From Prevotella sp. UBA5387 (GTDB lineage Bacteria; Bacteroidota; Bacteroidia; Bacteroidales; Bacteroidaceae), in assembly GCA_002407775.1 (NCBI GenBank), contig DHOP01000005.1, forward strand, positions 1 to 64,000: a DNA stretch of 64,000 nt, written 5' to 3'. The first letter of the stretch is position 1. Each line of letters begins with the position of its first letter. The position numbers and the translations under genes were made by a program. Under the pieces are notes generated by a model that was not told where the DNA came from, did no database searches, and saw only the letters and a list, made by a program, of their open reading frames with translations. Positions 1 to 9,076 of the stretch are shown here, piece after piece.

Positions 1-141
1 AATTGCTAATGCATACTTGATCCGTCGAATTGGCCTATTGTTCTCGATATTGAAGTTCGAATAGGTAAAGCTGAAAAGTCTGGTTGAAACATCCTTTGTC
101 TCAAAGTAATGTATAATTGGAAAAGTAGTGCTTGATATCAT
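1..141 (-). CDS. possible start of a protein running off the left edge
   Basis: An open frame begins at an ATG at 141-139 on the minus strand and stays open for 47 codons to the window edge, with an in-frame stop just upstream of the ATG. The peptide begins MISSTTFPIIHYFETKD and is rich in aromatic and charged residues. I do not recognise it. No clear ribosome binding site or promoter was seen, so it may be chance or a remnant. Sequence to the left is needed to decide. Confidence 0.22.
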   Translation of the reverse strand, partial: MISSTTFPIIHYFETKDVSTRLFSFTYSNFNIENNRPIRRIKYALAI

Positions 142-281
142 CGGCTTATTCTATGTCATGGAAGACTGAATGCTTGTTTCTTTTATATCCTAATTAGTTT
201 TCTTTGATATAAAAGAGTACGCTCACTTATGGTGGACACCCCCACTTGGGCGAAGGAATTTGTTTCTTTCACTCCATATTA

Positions 282-464
282 CTACTCATCCCAAGCACTA
301 TAATGTGGCAAACGGTCTTCTCCAACATCATTATTTATAGTTCCTTCGATTTCAAAATCACGGCGCTTGCTGTCTGCGTGGTCGAGTAATGAACCCACTA
401 GGACTGTTTGCCGAACTTCGATGTGAATGATCTCTGTGATAGGTTGAACATATATCTTTTTCAT
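282..464 (-). CDS. small hypothetical protein (60 aa) downstream of a surface protein gene
   Basis: The protein starts MKKIYVQPITEIIHIEV and continues with an LVGSL segment and an acidic, polar tail. The ATG at 464 is chosen over an upstream TTG because a strong GGAGGA lies 6 nt before it. The gene starts 13 nt after the stop of the 1179-residue surface protein gene and is probably cotranscribed with it. Short proteins opening with MKK-Y-x-P and ending in polar residues are, from general knowledge, common in Bacteroides and Prevotella next to large exported proteins; their function is unknown. No membrane segment or signal peptide is visible. Confidence 0.7.
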   Translation of the reverse strand: MKKIYVQPITEIIHIEVRQTVLVGSLLDHADSKRRDFEIEGTINNDVGEDRLPHYSAWDE

Positions 465-477
465 TATCAATCCTCCG

Positions 478-3400
478 TTACTTTACGAAGATTTTCACAC
501 CGTTAATAACATAAATTCCAGAAGGCACTTGTATCGTCTTGGCTTCTCCTGCACTGAGATTGACTCCGACAACGCTTGATCCATCTACTCCATAGAGGAC
601 GATGTGGTTATCGGACATGGCTGTGAACGTGATGCTTCCATTGCCTGCTGCCACCACCAAATCAGGTTGCTCCCCCACATTTGTGATGCCAGTTGTTTCG
701 CCGTCATACGGCTCATAGCTTACAGAGAAAGAAGATAACTTGGTGGATTGACCAGTCACATTGAACGTGTAATAGGCACGGAAAGGATAAACATAGAGAT
801 ACTGTGGTATCAAGTTTTGGCAGTTGAGGAACATATTCTGAGCAAAATAGAATATCTTATTCTCCTTAGCAACGAACTTTCTTCCAGAATAAGACCCTTG
901 GTTCTGGAATGTGAATTGGGCCCCTCCTATTGTGCCTTCAGCCGTCTCACCCAAATAGATATTGTTCGCTGACATATTTGTCGTGGCCTCAACGTCGGAA
1001 CCAAACTGTGTGGCTGTGAACGAAACGGTGACATCCGTCGGAGCCTTCGTAACATTGACCATGTAAGGCACGTTAGCTTCCGTATGGCCTTCTGCCACTG
1101 GCGAGAAATGCGCCACCCCATAATAGTCGGATGGTGTAGATACTCCATCGGTCTGAAGACAATTCTGAGGATTCATCTTATTTACAATAAACTCGCAGTT
1201 TCCATCTTGGTTTACATGCTTTCCTTCGGCATTGACTGTCAGAGTAAACGGAAGAATAATCGTGCTATTTATAGCTTGTGTATAGCCGGGCCATGTGATT
1301 TGACGCGTGTAAGTAGCATAGTTCTCTGCTGGAACAGTAATCTTATATGGGGCATAGAACGGCTTACGATCGGTAATCACAATGTTCTTACAAGAACGAA
1401 AACCTCCACTGAGTGTCTTTTGTGCGAAGTTATCAGCATTGTACGAGCTTCGTTCTGGTAGATAAACCAAGCAATTGGGACTTAAAGTGTTCTTGTATTG
1501 CTCAAGCTCATCTCCAGTAAAGAGAATGGAGTAGAACGGTGAGAGATCTATATAGAGCACTTGATCAGGCGTTATAACATTATTTGTCATTGCCGCTTCC
1601 AAGGATTTAGTCACCATCGTATGCGTGAGATACGCATACGATGGATTAATGTCGGTATTAGTGACACTATCCCTGGCCGTAAAACTTGCACCATACATGG
1701 CTTTCTCAACATCGCCATTATCATAATAGCAGGTGGTATTATAAATAGGAGTTAGATTGCATGTTGCGATATAATCCTTCACTACGAGCGTGATATCCAT
1801 CAGATAATAAGCATAGTAGCGATGCTCCATGGCCGTAGTTGGCGCTATGTTCCATCGGGTTTCGTCACCTGTGAAAAGGTAACAGCTCCGCTGAGTTCCA
1901 ACAGTAAGGTTGATCTGCTCGCTGAAAGTACCTCCCTGAAGCATATATGTTGCCTCTGCGAATGGCGTTTCCTTAAGCGAATTTTCTACCGTAGAACCAC
2001 TAGTATTGCTCAACTCGTCGGCATTGTTGAACTTAAACGCTATGTCTCCGCATTTCTCCGTGTGAATCTTGTCCGTATAAGGCTCATTGCCTGAAGCTGA
2101 ATATTGCAGACCATCGCCAAAGCTTAAATGATAAGGCGACCTCACCAAATAGTTTCGAGCAAACCCAGTACCGCCAGGATAAGTGCTGTCGCTATACTTG
2201 CTGAAGAGATTTTCAAACGTAAATGTACAAGAGCCTGAAGAGCCAATAAACTCGGAAGGTACATAGAAGACAAATGCTCCTCCAGAGACCGCAAAATCGT
2301 TGCTCTCAAATTGCTGCGTAAGCTGCAATCCTGCTTCTTTGGAGGAATGACACACGACATCCAATTTATTAATGTATGGATTGAGCGATTGCATGGTCAG
2401 CTCTAAAGTGATCAACGCTTTAGTACCCTCTGTAAGTCCTTCCACAGAAAACTTCACGGCATCATTGTTTAGTGCATTAAGGTTTACTATACCGCTTGCA
2501 CCAGTTTCAACAATTACAGTATCTTGGGGGACCGAGCCATCTGTGCCATATACTTTCAGAGTGTAGCTTGACGTTGATGGAGCGTCAGTAGGTAAGAATG
2601 TAGCCACAATCCCTGTTCCATCTGTACGGAAAGAGGCTTTGCTATTAACAGCAACTAACCGAAGCGTACCCTGAAGCGTACCCTGATTATTACTAAAATA
2701 AATATTTCCATTTGTAATGGTAAATGGTGATGCAGAAGAAAGAGTAGTTGTTCCATTCAGGGTATATTGACCTTGACTTTTAACAGCACTGAGATAAGTT
2801 ATTCCACTCTGCAGATTATTATTTGTAGTTAGTGTCCATATCACAGGATTTGTTCCCCATTTTCCGTCTGTTTGGAGGTAATAGGTCGTACCATCGGACG
2901 TAGCACTAATAGGTCCTCCAGATACCAATACCGCATTGTTTTGATAGTTAATACGAGCATCTACTATGCGGTAACCCAATGGAATCACATTGCCTGTTTG
3001 GTCAATAGTGGACGTTGGTGACTCTACATAATAGGTGTTGTTACCCAAAGCGAAGTAATATTTGCCATCAGTATCAATGGCTGAAGTAATAGATCCAGCA
3101 CCAGCGGCAGTAGGAAGATTGCCACTAACCACTGCATTTTCCTGATAAAGCCAGTTGCTGGCAGTCAAATCCTTGACATTTTGATAATTGTAGGCATAAT
3201 AAGTGTTTCCACTAGTAGTAGTAGTTGGCTTAATGACGCCAAGGTCAAGCTTATTTGTTTGAAACGAGACGGTGGTCAAATTCACACCGCTATTCAGTGC
3301 TGTTGTCGGGGATACTGGTACCGTAAAATCAGATTCTGCCGTAAAAAACACTTCGATCGACTTAATAGTTACAGCAAAATAACTATTGTTTTTATGATCT

Positions 3401-4017
3401 ATCAAGAAATAAAGGTTATTTCCCATTGGGTCTGCATCATCGGAAGTACGCTCCAAAGTATAGGTCTTAGTGCCTTCATTACTTGCAGCCATCCACGAAT
3501 CCAACTGTTTTTTGGGGGTCGAAGTGTTAAATGAACTATTGGTTTCATAGAGCATTTTCTGTTGTGCGACTGTCGCAAGACCCTTGATTGTACCTGAGAT
3601 ATTGTTATAAAGCACTATCTTATATCCTGTAAAACGGAATCCATTGGGCAACGAAATGTTAATATGGCTATCTGGACTTGTACCTCCAGCCACAACATAA
3701 AGGTTCTGAGACTCATCCAATGTGATGTTTCCGGCTGGATTACTCAATATCCCTGATGAAGTCAACTGACCATCATCCGCTACAGTTAAGGTAAGTGGCA
3801 GCTGATCGTGTCGCCAAAGAGAATTCCAGCCTAAATTGAAACCCACCTCCCCAGAATAAGTGGAAGCAGCGACAAGCTTTCCTGATGTTGGACTAATGGT
3901 TACATTTTGAGCGGTGATGTTCACGCTTGAACACATCAAAAATAAAAGTAACAACAATATAGATGGGCCACTATGCCGCTTTCTATATGAGTATACGCAT
4001 AATAGATTCTTGTTCAT
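478..4017 (-). CDS. large secreted surface protein, function unknown, probable type IX secretion tail
   Basis: This 1179-residue protein has a basic N-terminus followed by a hydrophobic core (residues about 18-35, ILLLLLFLMCSS) and a likely cleavage after ITAQ, so it is exported. The body is rich in Thr, Ser, Asn and Tyr with no catalytic motif I recognise. The last 55 residues contain IVLYGVDGSSV and end in PSGIYVINGVKIFVK, which matches the pattern of Bacteroidetes C-terminal sorting tails and suggests export to the cell surface by type IX secretion. It is the first gene of a likely two-gene unit with the 60-aa ORF downstream. A membrane-linked AraC-type regulator is divergent from it and could control it; this is inference. 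The tail call is by similarity to three other proteins in this window. Confidence 0.85.
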   Translation of the reverse strand: MNKNLLCVYSYRKRHSGPSILLLLLFLMCSSVNITAQNVTISPTSGKLVAASTYSGEVGFNLGWNSLWRHDQLPLTLTVADDGQLTSSGILSNPAGNITLDESQNLYVVAGGTSPDSHINISLPNGFRFTGYKIVLYNNISGTIKGLATVAQQKMLYETNSSFNTSTPKKQLDSWMAASNEGTKTYTLERTSDDADPMGNNLYFLIDHKNNSYFAVTIKSIEVFFTAESDFTVPVSPTTALNSGVNLTTVSFQTNKLDLGVIKPTTTTSGNTYYAYNYQNVKDLTASNWLYQENAVVSGNLPTAAGAGSITSAIDTDGKYYFALGNNTYYVESPTSTIDQTGNVIPLGYRIVDARINYQNNAVLVSGGPISATSDGTTYYLQTDGKWGTNPVIWTLTTNNNLQSGITYLSAVKSQGQYTLNGTTTLSSASPFTITNGNIYFSNNQGTLQGTLRLVAVNSKASFRTDGTGIVATFLPTDAPSTSSYTLKVYGTDGSVPQDTVIVETGASGIVNLNALNNDAVKFSVEGLTEGTKALITLELTMQSLNPYINKLDVVCHSSKEAGLQLTQQFESNDFAVSGGAFVFYVPSEFIGSSGSCTFTFENLFSKYSDSTYPGGTGFARNYLVRSPYHLSFGDGLQYSASGNEPYTDKIHTEKCGDIAFKFNNADELSNTSGSTVENSLKETPFAEATYMLQGGTFSEQINLTVGTQRSCYLFTGDETRWNIAPTTAMEHRYYAYYLMDITLVVKDYIATCNLTPIYNTTCYYDNGDVEKAMYGASFTARDSVTNTDINPSYAYLTHTMVTKSLEAAMTNNVITPDQVLYIDLSPFYSILFTGDELEQYKNTLSPNCLVYLPERSSYNADNFAQKTLSGGFRSCKNIVITDRKPFYAPYKITVPAENYATYTRQITWPGYTQAINSTIILPFTLTVNAEGKHVNQDGNCEFIVNKMNPQNCLQTDGVSTPSDYYGVAHFSPVAEGHTEANVPYMVNVTKAPTDVTVSFTATQFGSDVEATTNMSANNIYLGETAEGTIGGAQFTFQNQGSYSGRKFVAKENKIFYFAQNMFLNCQNLIPQYLYVYPFRAYYTFNVTGQSTKLSSFSVSYEPYDGETTGITNVGEQPDLVVAAGNGSITFTAMSDNHIVLYGVDGSSVVGVNLSAGEAKTIQVPSGIYVINGVKIFVK

Positions 4018-4356
4018 ATTTGTTTAAGATATTATAGGTAGAGCATGAATTAATTAATCGTGTAAATGTAGCATGGCAAACAATCTTTTATTTTTCATAA
4101 TTAAAAAAAGAAGAAAAAAGGGTTTGCTAAATCAGCAATTCACATTTAGCGAAAGTGTGCAAAATGTGAAAACAAGGAACAATTAATACAAAAAATCGTC
4201 GCAAGACATATCTGCAACTCATTAATATTCAGTATTTTGCAAAATTGAATATCATCTTTACCCAAAATGAAACTCAACATTCAGAGGAATTACTAAATTT
4301 AAAAGCAAATAGAAAAAGTAATCATTGATTTAGGCAATCAGTTATTAGAATCAGCA
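4018..4356. other. AT-rich divergent intergenic region with a 12-bp palindrome
   Basis: This region separates the divergently transcribed surface protein and AraC-type regulator genes. It is strongly AT-rich. A perfect palindrome ATTTTGCAAAAT lies at 4234-4245 and could be an operator. No exact TAnnTTTG promoter box was found on either strand. TACATTTA, read on the minus strand near 4063-4070, is the nearest partial match for the surface protein gene. Confidence 0.4.
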
Positions 4357-5520
4357 ATGTATGGAGTAGAAAACTTCTATTATTTTGTTGTTTATGCTGG
4401 ATTTGGCGTCTATCTAATCCTTGCCGCCATGATGATTTTCCTGCGAACACAGCGGACCGAACTATTAAAAGCATATCATCGGTCTCGTCGTTTGATGGCT
4501 ATTGGGTTTATCCTCTGTAGTTTGCACCTTTTTATTGTATTCCCGCATATAGACTTTTACGACTATTGGGAAAGCAACAGACCGTACATTGATATCACAT
4601 TTTCCTATGTTGTGACGATACTTTTCAACCATACTTTCATACATTTGGTGGACCATGACTTTTCTACACTTAAGCGCAGGATACTTGATCTCATTGGCTG
4701 GGCACTTTTAGCAATACTCAGCGGTCTCAATACAATGTCTGAAAGTCCAATCTATCATCTACTGCTAACCATTGCAGCAGCACTAATGTTCCCAGGCTAT
4801 ATCATCCTAACTATCATTCGTTTCTATCCTCGATTCAACCGACAAATGAAACAAGTTGAGAGGTTCAATCTTCCAAATGCCTACAACTTTCTACTATGGA
4901 TACGTCACTCAATGAATCTATTGCTCATAGTCGAGGCAATATTATTGCCTATAATATTCTCACCCATGATACTTAAGGCTTTTTTTATGATTGCATTGAT
5001 GGTAATAAACGGCTATATCACTTTCTCATTCATAAACTTTATGAGAATCTACCCTAAGCATAAACAGTTGTATTTGGATAAGATACAACTAGTGACGAAA
5101 TTGGAAGAATATGCCGCTGCTCATCTCGCTGATGTTTTTAGAATCAAAGAGGACACTACGTCGAAAAAGAAAATACTAAACGAAATGCAAGAAGGACTAC
5201 TAAGCATGTGGCTAATAGAAAATGGTTATCGCGAACCAGATACAACGATAAGCAAAGTGGCGCAAATCATTCACACTAACCGTTCTTATCTTATGCAATA
5301 TTTCAAGCAAAAGTATGGCATGAGTTTTACCACACGAATGAATCAACTACGTCTAGAAGATGCGAAGCAACTAATGCTGGAAAATAAAGAGATGACTATG
5401 GCAGAAATTGCCTTTCAGATAGGCTACGCCTCGGGGAGCTATTTTACCCATGTTTTCTCCATCTATGAAGGGGTAGCTCCTGCCAAGTGGAGGGTGGAAC
5501 AACAAGATAACGAAATATAA
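4357..5520 (+). CDS. membrane-anchored AraC-family transcriptional regulator
   Basis: A 387-residue protein. The first about 230 residues hold some six to seven hydrophobic segments (for example residues 9-27, 47-63, 112-126, 131-152, 184-203 and 209-230), and the C-terminal about 110 residues form an AraC/XylS double helix-turn-helix with the recognisable stretches TISKVAQIIHTNRSYL and MAEIAFQIGYASGSYFTHVF. This arrangement suggests a regulator whose sensor sits in the inner membrane and whose DNA-binding domain is cytoplasmic. It is divergent from the surface protein gene and convergent with the second AraC-type regulator at 5926-7734. The signal and targets cannot be read from sequence. 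The family call is firm; the role is inferred. Confidence 0.9.
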   Translation: MYGVENFYYFVVYAGFGVYLILAAMMIFLRTQRTELLKAYHRSRRLMAIGFILCSLHLFIVFPHIDFYDYWESNRPYIDITFSYVVTILFNHTFIHLVDHDFSTLKRRILDLIGWALLAILSGLNTMSESPIYHLLLTIAAALMFPGYIILTIIRFYPRFNRQMKQVERFNLPNAYNFLLWIRHSMNLLLIVEAILLPIIFSPMILKAFFMIALMVINGYITFSFINFMRIYPKHKQLYLDKIQLVTKLEEYAAAHLADVFRIKEDTTSKKKILNEMQEGLLSMWLIENGYREPDTTISKVAQIIHTNRSYLMQYFKQKYGMSFTTRMNQLRLEDAKQLMLENKEMTMAEIAFQIGYASGSYFTHVFSIYEGVAPAKWRVEQQDNEI

Positions 5521-5925
5521 GGAAGAGCTTAAGTTTTGATTTGCATAGAAAGCACATAGAAATGTGAAGTTAGGTTTTGGTCCGATAACAAAACTGGACT
5601 ATTGCGCAATGATTCTACAATAAACTTTTCTTGAAAGGTCAAATCAAGCAAGAAGAATTGGTGATAGATATTATAATGTAAAGTAATTATGATATTTTGA
5701 ATGCCTTGGACTGAGACCTATTTCTCAATTATAGTCATCTCTCACACAGTCTAAACATAATGGAGTCATAGTAAAAGCCAACTAATGATTCCATTTTATT
5801 CCTAATACGATGCAATCTGATTCATGTTCCCATTCGCCTTATAAACATGCAACCATTGGGCTATTTTCTTTAGAATCAAAGCATCGTGAAAGAGTTGATT
5901 ATAAATATAGGTTGAGTATAAGCGC
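5521..5925. other. convergent intergenic region, nothing clear seen
   Basis: About 400 AT-rich bases lie between the 3' ends of two convergent regulator genes. I found no convincing coding sequence, tRNA or strong terminator hairpin. A minus-strand frame at the right end encodes a peptide ending NGNMNQIASY, but it overlaps the neighbouring gene out of frame and has no start signal, so it is not called. Confidence 0.4.
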
Positions 5926-7734
5926 CTACTTCTGTATTTTCTTGATGGGCGGAATATCAAACTGAGATGATGACATTTGAAGAGCAGAAATAACATTAGG
6001 CGAATCCCGGAATGCTACTGGGGACATACCATAGTGATTTTTAAAAAGGCGCAAAAAAGTGCTTTTTGAATTAAACCCCGACTTAAAACTGACATCACTG
6101 ATACTGAGATCTGGATCCCCAACCAATAAAACTGCCGCATATCTAAGTCGATAAATAGAGATAAATTCACTTATCGATAGACCATTTGTATACTTGCGGA
6201 TGGAATTTCCGAGATAAGTACGGTTGGTGTGAAGCATTCGCGTTAAACTGTCTCTATTAAACTGGGTATCAAGATATGGTTGCTTTGCTTCCATAAGATG
6301 GAATAAATCCACATATATCTTCTCTGGTTGGGATAGTTTTTCCTTAGGCTTAACCTCTAATTTTTGTAGGGTTTGTAGCCACGAAAGTTTGTCCCTGTTG
6401 ACTGTCTGTAATAATTTCTGTGCTTTATTTCGAAGTAATCTGTTTTTATAAATATGGTATACAAGCAAAATGAGGATAACAACAATTGCCCCTAGAGCAA
6501 TATACATATATCTGCTTGATCTTGCCTTGGATACTCTCAACTCATTCGTTCGCATCGAATAGCTCATTTGTCTTATCTCGCCTTGCATATTGTAGGACCA
6601 AAATGAGTCTTTAGCGTGTATCAAGTGGCTTAGCAACTGTGCAGCCTCCTTATCACGACCAAGGCCGATGAAGACATAGGCATTTAGCTTCAAAAAGCTC
6701 AAAATTCCCGCGGAATCAATGACTTCATTACCTATCCGCACGGAATTTTCACTTGCAGAAAGTGCCTTGGGATAGTCTTTTTGTTGGTAGTGATAGTTTG
6801 TTAGTTCCTGATAATAGTCTCTTAGCAATAACTTATCATCTTTGGGTATAGATGCATAAGCCTTGTCTAGGTGAACCTTTGCCTCCAAATATTGACCTAA
6901 GTCGGTCTTAACATGTGCAAAGGCAAGCTCACAGTAGACTTTTTGGTCGTTCACATATGCCGATATAAGCCCTTCTTGTTGCTGTTTTTTTTCAAACCTG
7001 ATAATGATTTCTTGCCAATGATTGGCTATCTCAAGAAGCTTCTCCGTATAATGGGTTTCGAACAAAGCATCACTATAATTGGTATAGATAAGCAATAATA
7101 ACCTGTCATGTTGAGGCAAAGTATTAGCGTAAACAACAGCCTGTTCATAGTGATCCAAAGCTTCCATATCCATCATCATGGATACATATATCTCCCCCAT
7201 CAAGACATGACCTATTGCGAGACCATAGTGGGACTTGCGAGACTTGGCGTCGTCAATAAGCATCTTGGTCTCTTTAAACGCCATCATTATATTGCCTTCA
7301 TAGAGGTTTTGCTCCGCAATAAGAGACCAAGAGTCATAATAATAGTCTGTTTTACCAAGCATAAGCAAGGTAGACAATGCCATTGGGATTGTATTCCGAA
7401 ACATTGTCACATTGTCGGAGTTGTAATAATAGCAAAGCAAACGATACCAGCCGTAAGCTTCTTCTTCGTTTACCTTCTGTCTATGAGCCTCATCAATGTA
7501 AGCAATCAATAGATGTTGCTGTAAATCTTCATCGTTGCCCATTGCCTTCTCACACAAGTTCCGCATCGCAAGGAGTTTTTGTCGACCTTGCAAGTCCTTC
7601 GTCTGTTCTAGCAACAAATATGATGGTGTATCGGCAGTTGCACTTAACTGTATCGTCAGTAGAATCGTCAGCGATAACCACAAATAGAAGAAACGTGAGA
7701 AGGAAAATAGATAATGTAGTAAAGGTTTTGGCAT
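5926..7734 (-). CDS. TPR-containing membrane regulator with C-terminal AraC DNA-binding domain
   Basis: A 602-residue protein. An N-terminal hydrophobic stretch (about residues 13-33) acts as signal or anchor. Residues about 40-395 are helical and TPR-like, for example the paired segments with ALDHYEQAVVYA and YPKALSASENSVRIG. One transmembrane helix follows near residues 405-427 (YIALGAIVVILILLVYHIY), then a basic linker with coiled-coil character, then an AraC-type domain near 490-585 (DLSISDVSFKSGFNSKSTFLRLF). The layout places a TPR sensor outside the inner membrane and the DNA-binding domain inside. Bacteroidetes use this architecture for regulators that sense envelope or nutrient signals. 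It has its own promoter and is divergent from coaD. Confidence 0.9.
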   Translation of the reverse strand: MPKPLLHYLFSFSRFFYLWLSLTILLTIQLSATADTPSYLLLEQTKDLQGRQKLLAMRNLCEKAMGNDEDLQQHLLIAYIDEAHRQKVNEEEAYGWYRLLCYYYNSDNVTMFRNTIPMALSTLLMLGKTDYYYDSWSLIAEQNLYEGNIMMAFKETKMLIDDAKSRKSHYGLAIGHVLMGEIYVSMMMDMEALDHYEQAVVYANTLPQHDRLLLLIYTNYSDALFETHYTEKLLEIANHWQEIIIRFEKKQQQEGLISAYVNDQKVYCELAFAHVKTDLGQYLEAKVHLDKAYASIPKDDKLLLRDYYQELTNYHYQQKDYPKALSASENSVRIGNEVIDSAGILSFLKLNAYVFIGLGRDKEAAQLLSHLIHAKDSFWSYNMQGEIRQMSYSMRTNELRVSKARSSRYMYIALGAIVVILILLVYHIYKNRLLRNKAQKLLQTVNRDKLSWLQTLQKLEVKPKEKLSQPEKIYVDLFHLMEAKQPYLDTQFNRDSLTRMLHTNRTYLGNSIRKYTNGLSISEFISIYRLRYAAVLLVGDPDLSISDVSFKSGFNSKSTFLRLFKNHYGMSPVAFRDSPNVISALQMSSSQFDIPPIKKIQK

Positions 7735-7790
7735 TTTTGGTATTACAGATGATCAGTAGAAAGAGCCCAAAAAGGGTAAAGTATAGTTTC

Positions 7791-7820
7791 CAAAGATAAT
7801 ATGAAATATCGAATTTACAA
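7791..7820 (-). promoter_or_regulatory. promoter for the TPR-AraC regulator gene
   Basis: On the minus strand TATCTTTG (7798-7791) matches the Bacteroidetes -7 box TAnnTTTG. A TTG at 7820-7818 sits 19 bp upstream, as expected for the -33 element. The leader would be about 50 nt. Confidence 0.65.
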
Positions 7821-7861
7821 TATTTTGGGGGAAATTTCAATATGGGATTAGGATTATTTAC

Positions 7862-7869
7862 TACTTTTG
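7862..7869 (+). promoter_or_regulatory. -7 box of the coaD promoter
   Basis: TACTTTTG matches TAnnTTTG and lies 68 bp upstream of the coaD ATG. No good -33 element was seen. It forms a back-to-back promoter pair with the regulator promoter at 7791-7820. Confidence 0.55.
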
Positions 7870-7937
7870 CACCATATTGAGTATAACTACCATTGGCGTA
7901 GCTAACGCAGAAAACGATGCCATAATACTTTTGAGAA

Positions 7938-8414
7938 ATGAAAGAAGCACAGCGGAAGGGATTATTCGTGGGCAGTTTCGACCCATTTACCATCGGCCAC
8001 GATGATATCGTTCGTAGGGCTTTGGAGCTCTTTGACGGACTTATAATCGGTGTGGGGACCAATCCTGACAAGGCCTATAAGTATTCTGAAGAGGAGCGAA
8101 TCAATGCTATTCGCACTCATTTTGCCGATGAGCCGAAAGTGGAAGTCATCGGATACAGTGACTTCGCGATAGATTTGGCCAAGCGTGTGGGTGCCAAATA
8201 TATCGTGCGAGGTGTACGATCAATCAGGGACTTCGAGTACGAGCGCGACCAAGCAGTATTCAACAAGCGTTTAGGTGATATTGAGACCATCCTGCTCTAT
8301 GCAGACCCCACATTATCAGCTATATCTTCTTCGGCGGTGCGCGAGTTGGAACATTTCAACAAAGATGCCTCCTGGATGATTCCCAAGGTGGATAATGACG
8401 AGCAAGATGAGTGA
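7938..8414 (+). CDS. coaD: phosphopantetheine adenylyltransferase
   Basis: The 158-residue length is the usual one for bacterial PPAT, which adenylylates 4'-phosphopantetheine to dephospho-CoA in coenzyme A synthesis in the cytoplasm. The nucleotidyltransferase signature is clear: GLFVGSFDPFTIGHDDIV near residues 8-25 with the TxGH motif as TIGH. The later ISSSAVREL motif corresponds to the ISSTxVR nucleotide-binding signature. The ATG at 7938 gives a standard N-terminus. The next gene in the same direction, ybeY, starts 157 bp downstream. Confidence 0.97.
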   Translation: MKEAQRKGLFVGSFDPFTIGHDDIVRRALELFDGLIIGVGTNPDKAYKYSEEERINAIRTHFADEPKVEVIGYSDFAIDLAKRVGAKYIVRGVRSIRDFEYERDQAVFNKRLGDIETILLYADPTLSAISSSAVRELEHFNKDASWMIPKVDNDEQDE

Positions 8415-8570
8415 ATTGGCGCATATAATCTCCTACAGAGCCACAAAATGAACAGGACTGACCATTGTGAGGTAATGCTCTTGATACGCCGTGAGAGGAG
8501 ATAAATCGAACTTGAAGCTAGGCCATTTGATAAGGTAAATGGCAGAAAACAGAACGAATAAAGAGACAAT

Positions 8571-8987
8571 ATGATTACATATCAAGCTGATGGCATCCAG
8601 ATGCCCGAATTCAAACACCGAGAAGTTAGTGCATGGATAAAGACCGTTGCCGCAGCACACGATAGACGTGTGGGGCAAATCGGTTATATGTTTGTGAACG
8701 ATGCAAAGATTCTTGAGGTCAACAAAGAATACTTAGGACATGACTACTTCACAGACATCATTACCTTCGACTACGACGAGGGAGATGTTATTGGTGGTGA
8801 TATTGTAATCAGTGTCGACACAGTCAGGTCAAATGCTGAAATGTTTGGTAAGACTTTCAATGACGAACTCCATCGTGTCATCATCCATGGCATTCTTCAT
8901 CTTTGCGGCATAAACGACAAAGGCCCTGGAGAAAGGGAAGTGATGGAGAAGGAAGAGAATAAGGCTTTAGAAGCCCTTGTAAAATAA
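8571..8987 (+). CDS. ybeY: rRNA maturation endoribonuclease YbeY
   Basis: A 138-residue protein of the UPF0054/YbeY family, a metal-dependent RNase acting in 16S rRNA 3' maturation and ribosome quality control. The metal site reads HGILHLCGIND: the first two histidines of the usual HGxLHLxGYDH are present, but the position of the third is Asp. Other family features are present (FVNDAKILEVNKEYLGHDYFTD in two parts, ITFDY, GDIVIS). I believe this variation is common in Bacteroidetes. The gene ends immediately before the first of two terminator hairpins. Confidence 0.95.
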   Translation: MITYQADGIQMPEFKHREVSAWIKTVAAAHDRRVGQIGYMFVNDAKILEVNKEYLGHDYFTDIITFDYDEGDVIGGDIVISVDTVRSNAEMFGKTFNDELHRVIIHGILHLCGINDKGPGEREVMEKEENKALEALVK

Positions 8988-8988
8988 A

Positions 8989-9028
8989 AGAGCCATCCTT
9001 ATACCGATTTTGGTATAAGGATGGCTCT
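8989..9028 (-). terminator. intrinsic terminator for the S41 protease gene
   Basis: A perfect 17-bp stem (8989-9005 with 9012-9028, arm AGAGCCATCCTTATACC) with a 6-nt loop. Read on the minus strand it is followed by TTTATTTT, so it should terminate transcription from the S41 gene. The T-run overlaps the ybeY stop codon. Confidence 0.85.
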
Positions 9029-9040
9029 GTCATATATACT

Positions 9041-9072
9041 AACAACCTTCCCTATAGTAAGGTTGTTTTATT
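9041..9072 (+). terminator. intrinsic terminator for ybeY
   Basis: A 9-bp stem AACAACCTT/AAGGTTGTT (9041-9049 with 9059-9067) runs into TTTATT on the plus strand. With the preceding hairpin it forms a pair of oppositely directed terminators between convergent genes. Confidence 0.75.
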
Positions 9073-9076
9073 CGCT

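Noticed and set aside
4228..4245. TATTTTG near 4233 as a promoter
   Set aside because: Spacing is one base short of TAnnTTTG; described instead as a palindrome.
5802..5996. 64-codon minus-strand frame ending NGNMNQIASY
   Set aside because: Overlaps the 3' end of the TPR-AraC gene in another frame and has no start signal; kept only as a remark.
7377..8071. open frames on both strands around 7377-7799 and 7550-8071
   Set aside because: They overlap the TPR-AraC and coaD genes out of frame and cross their promoters.
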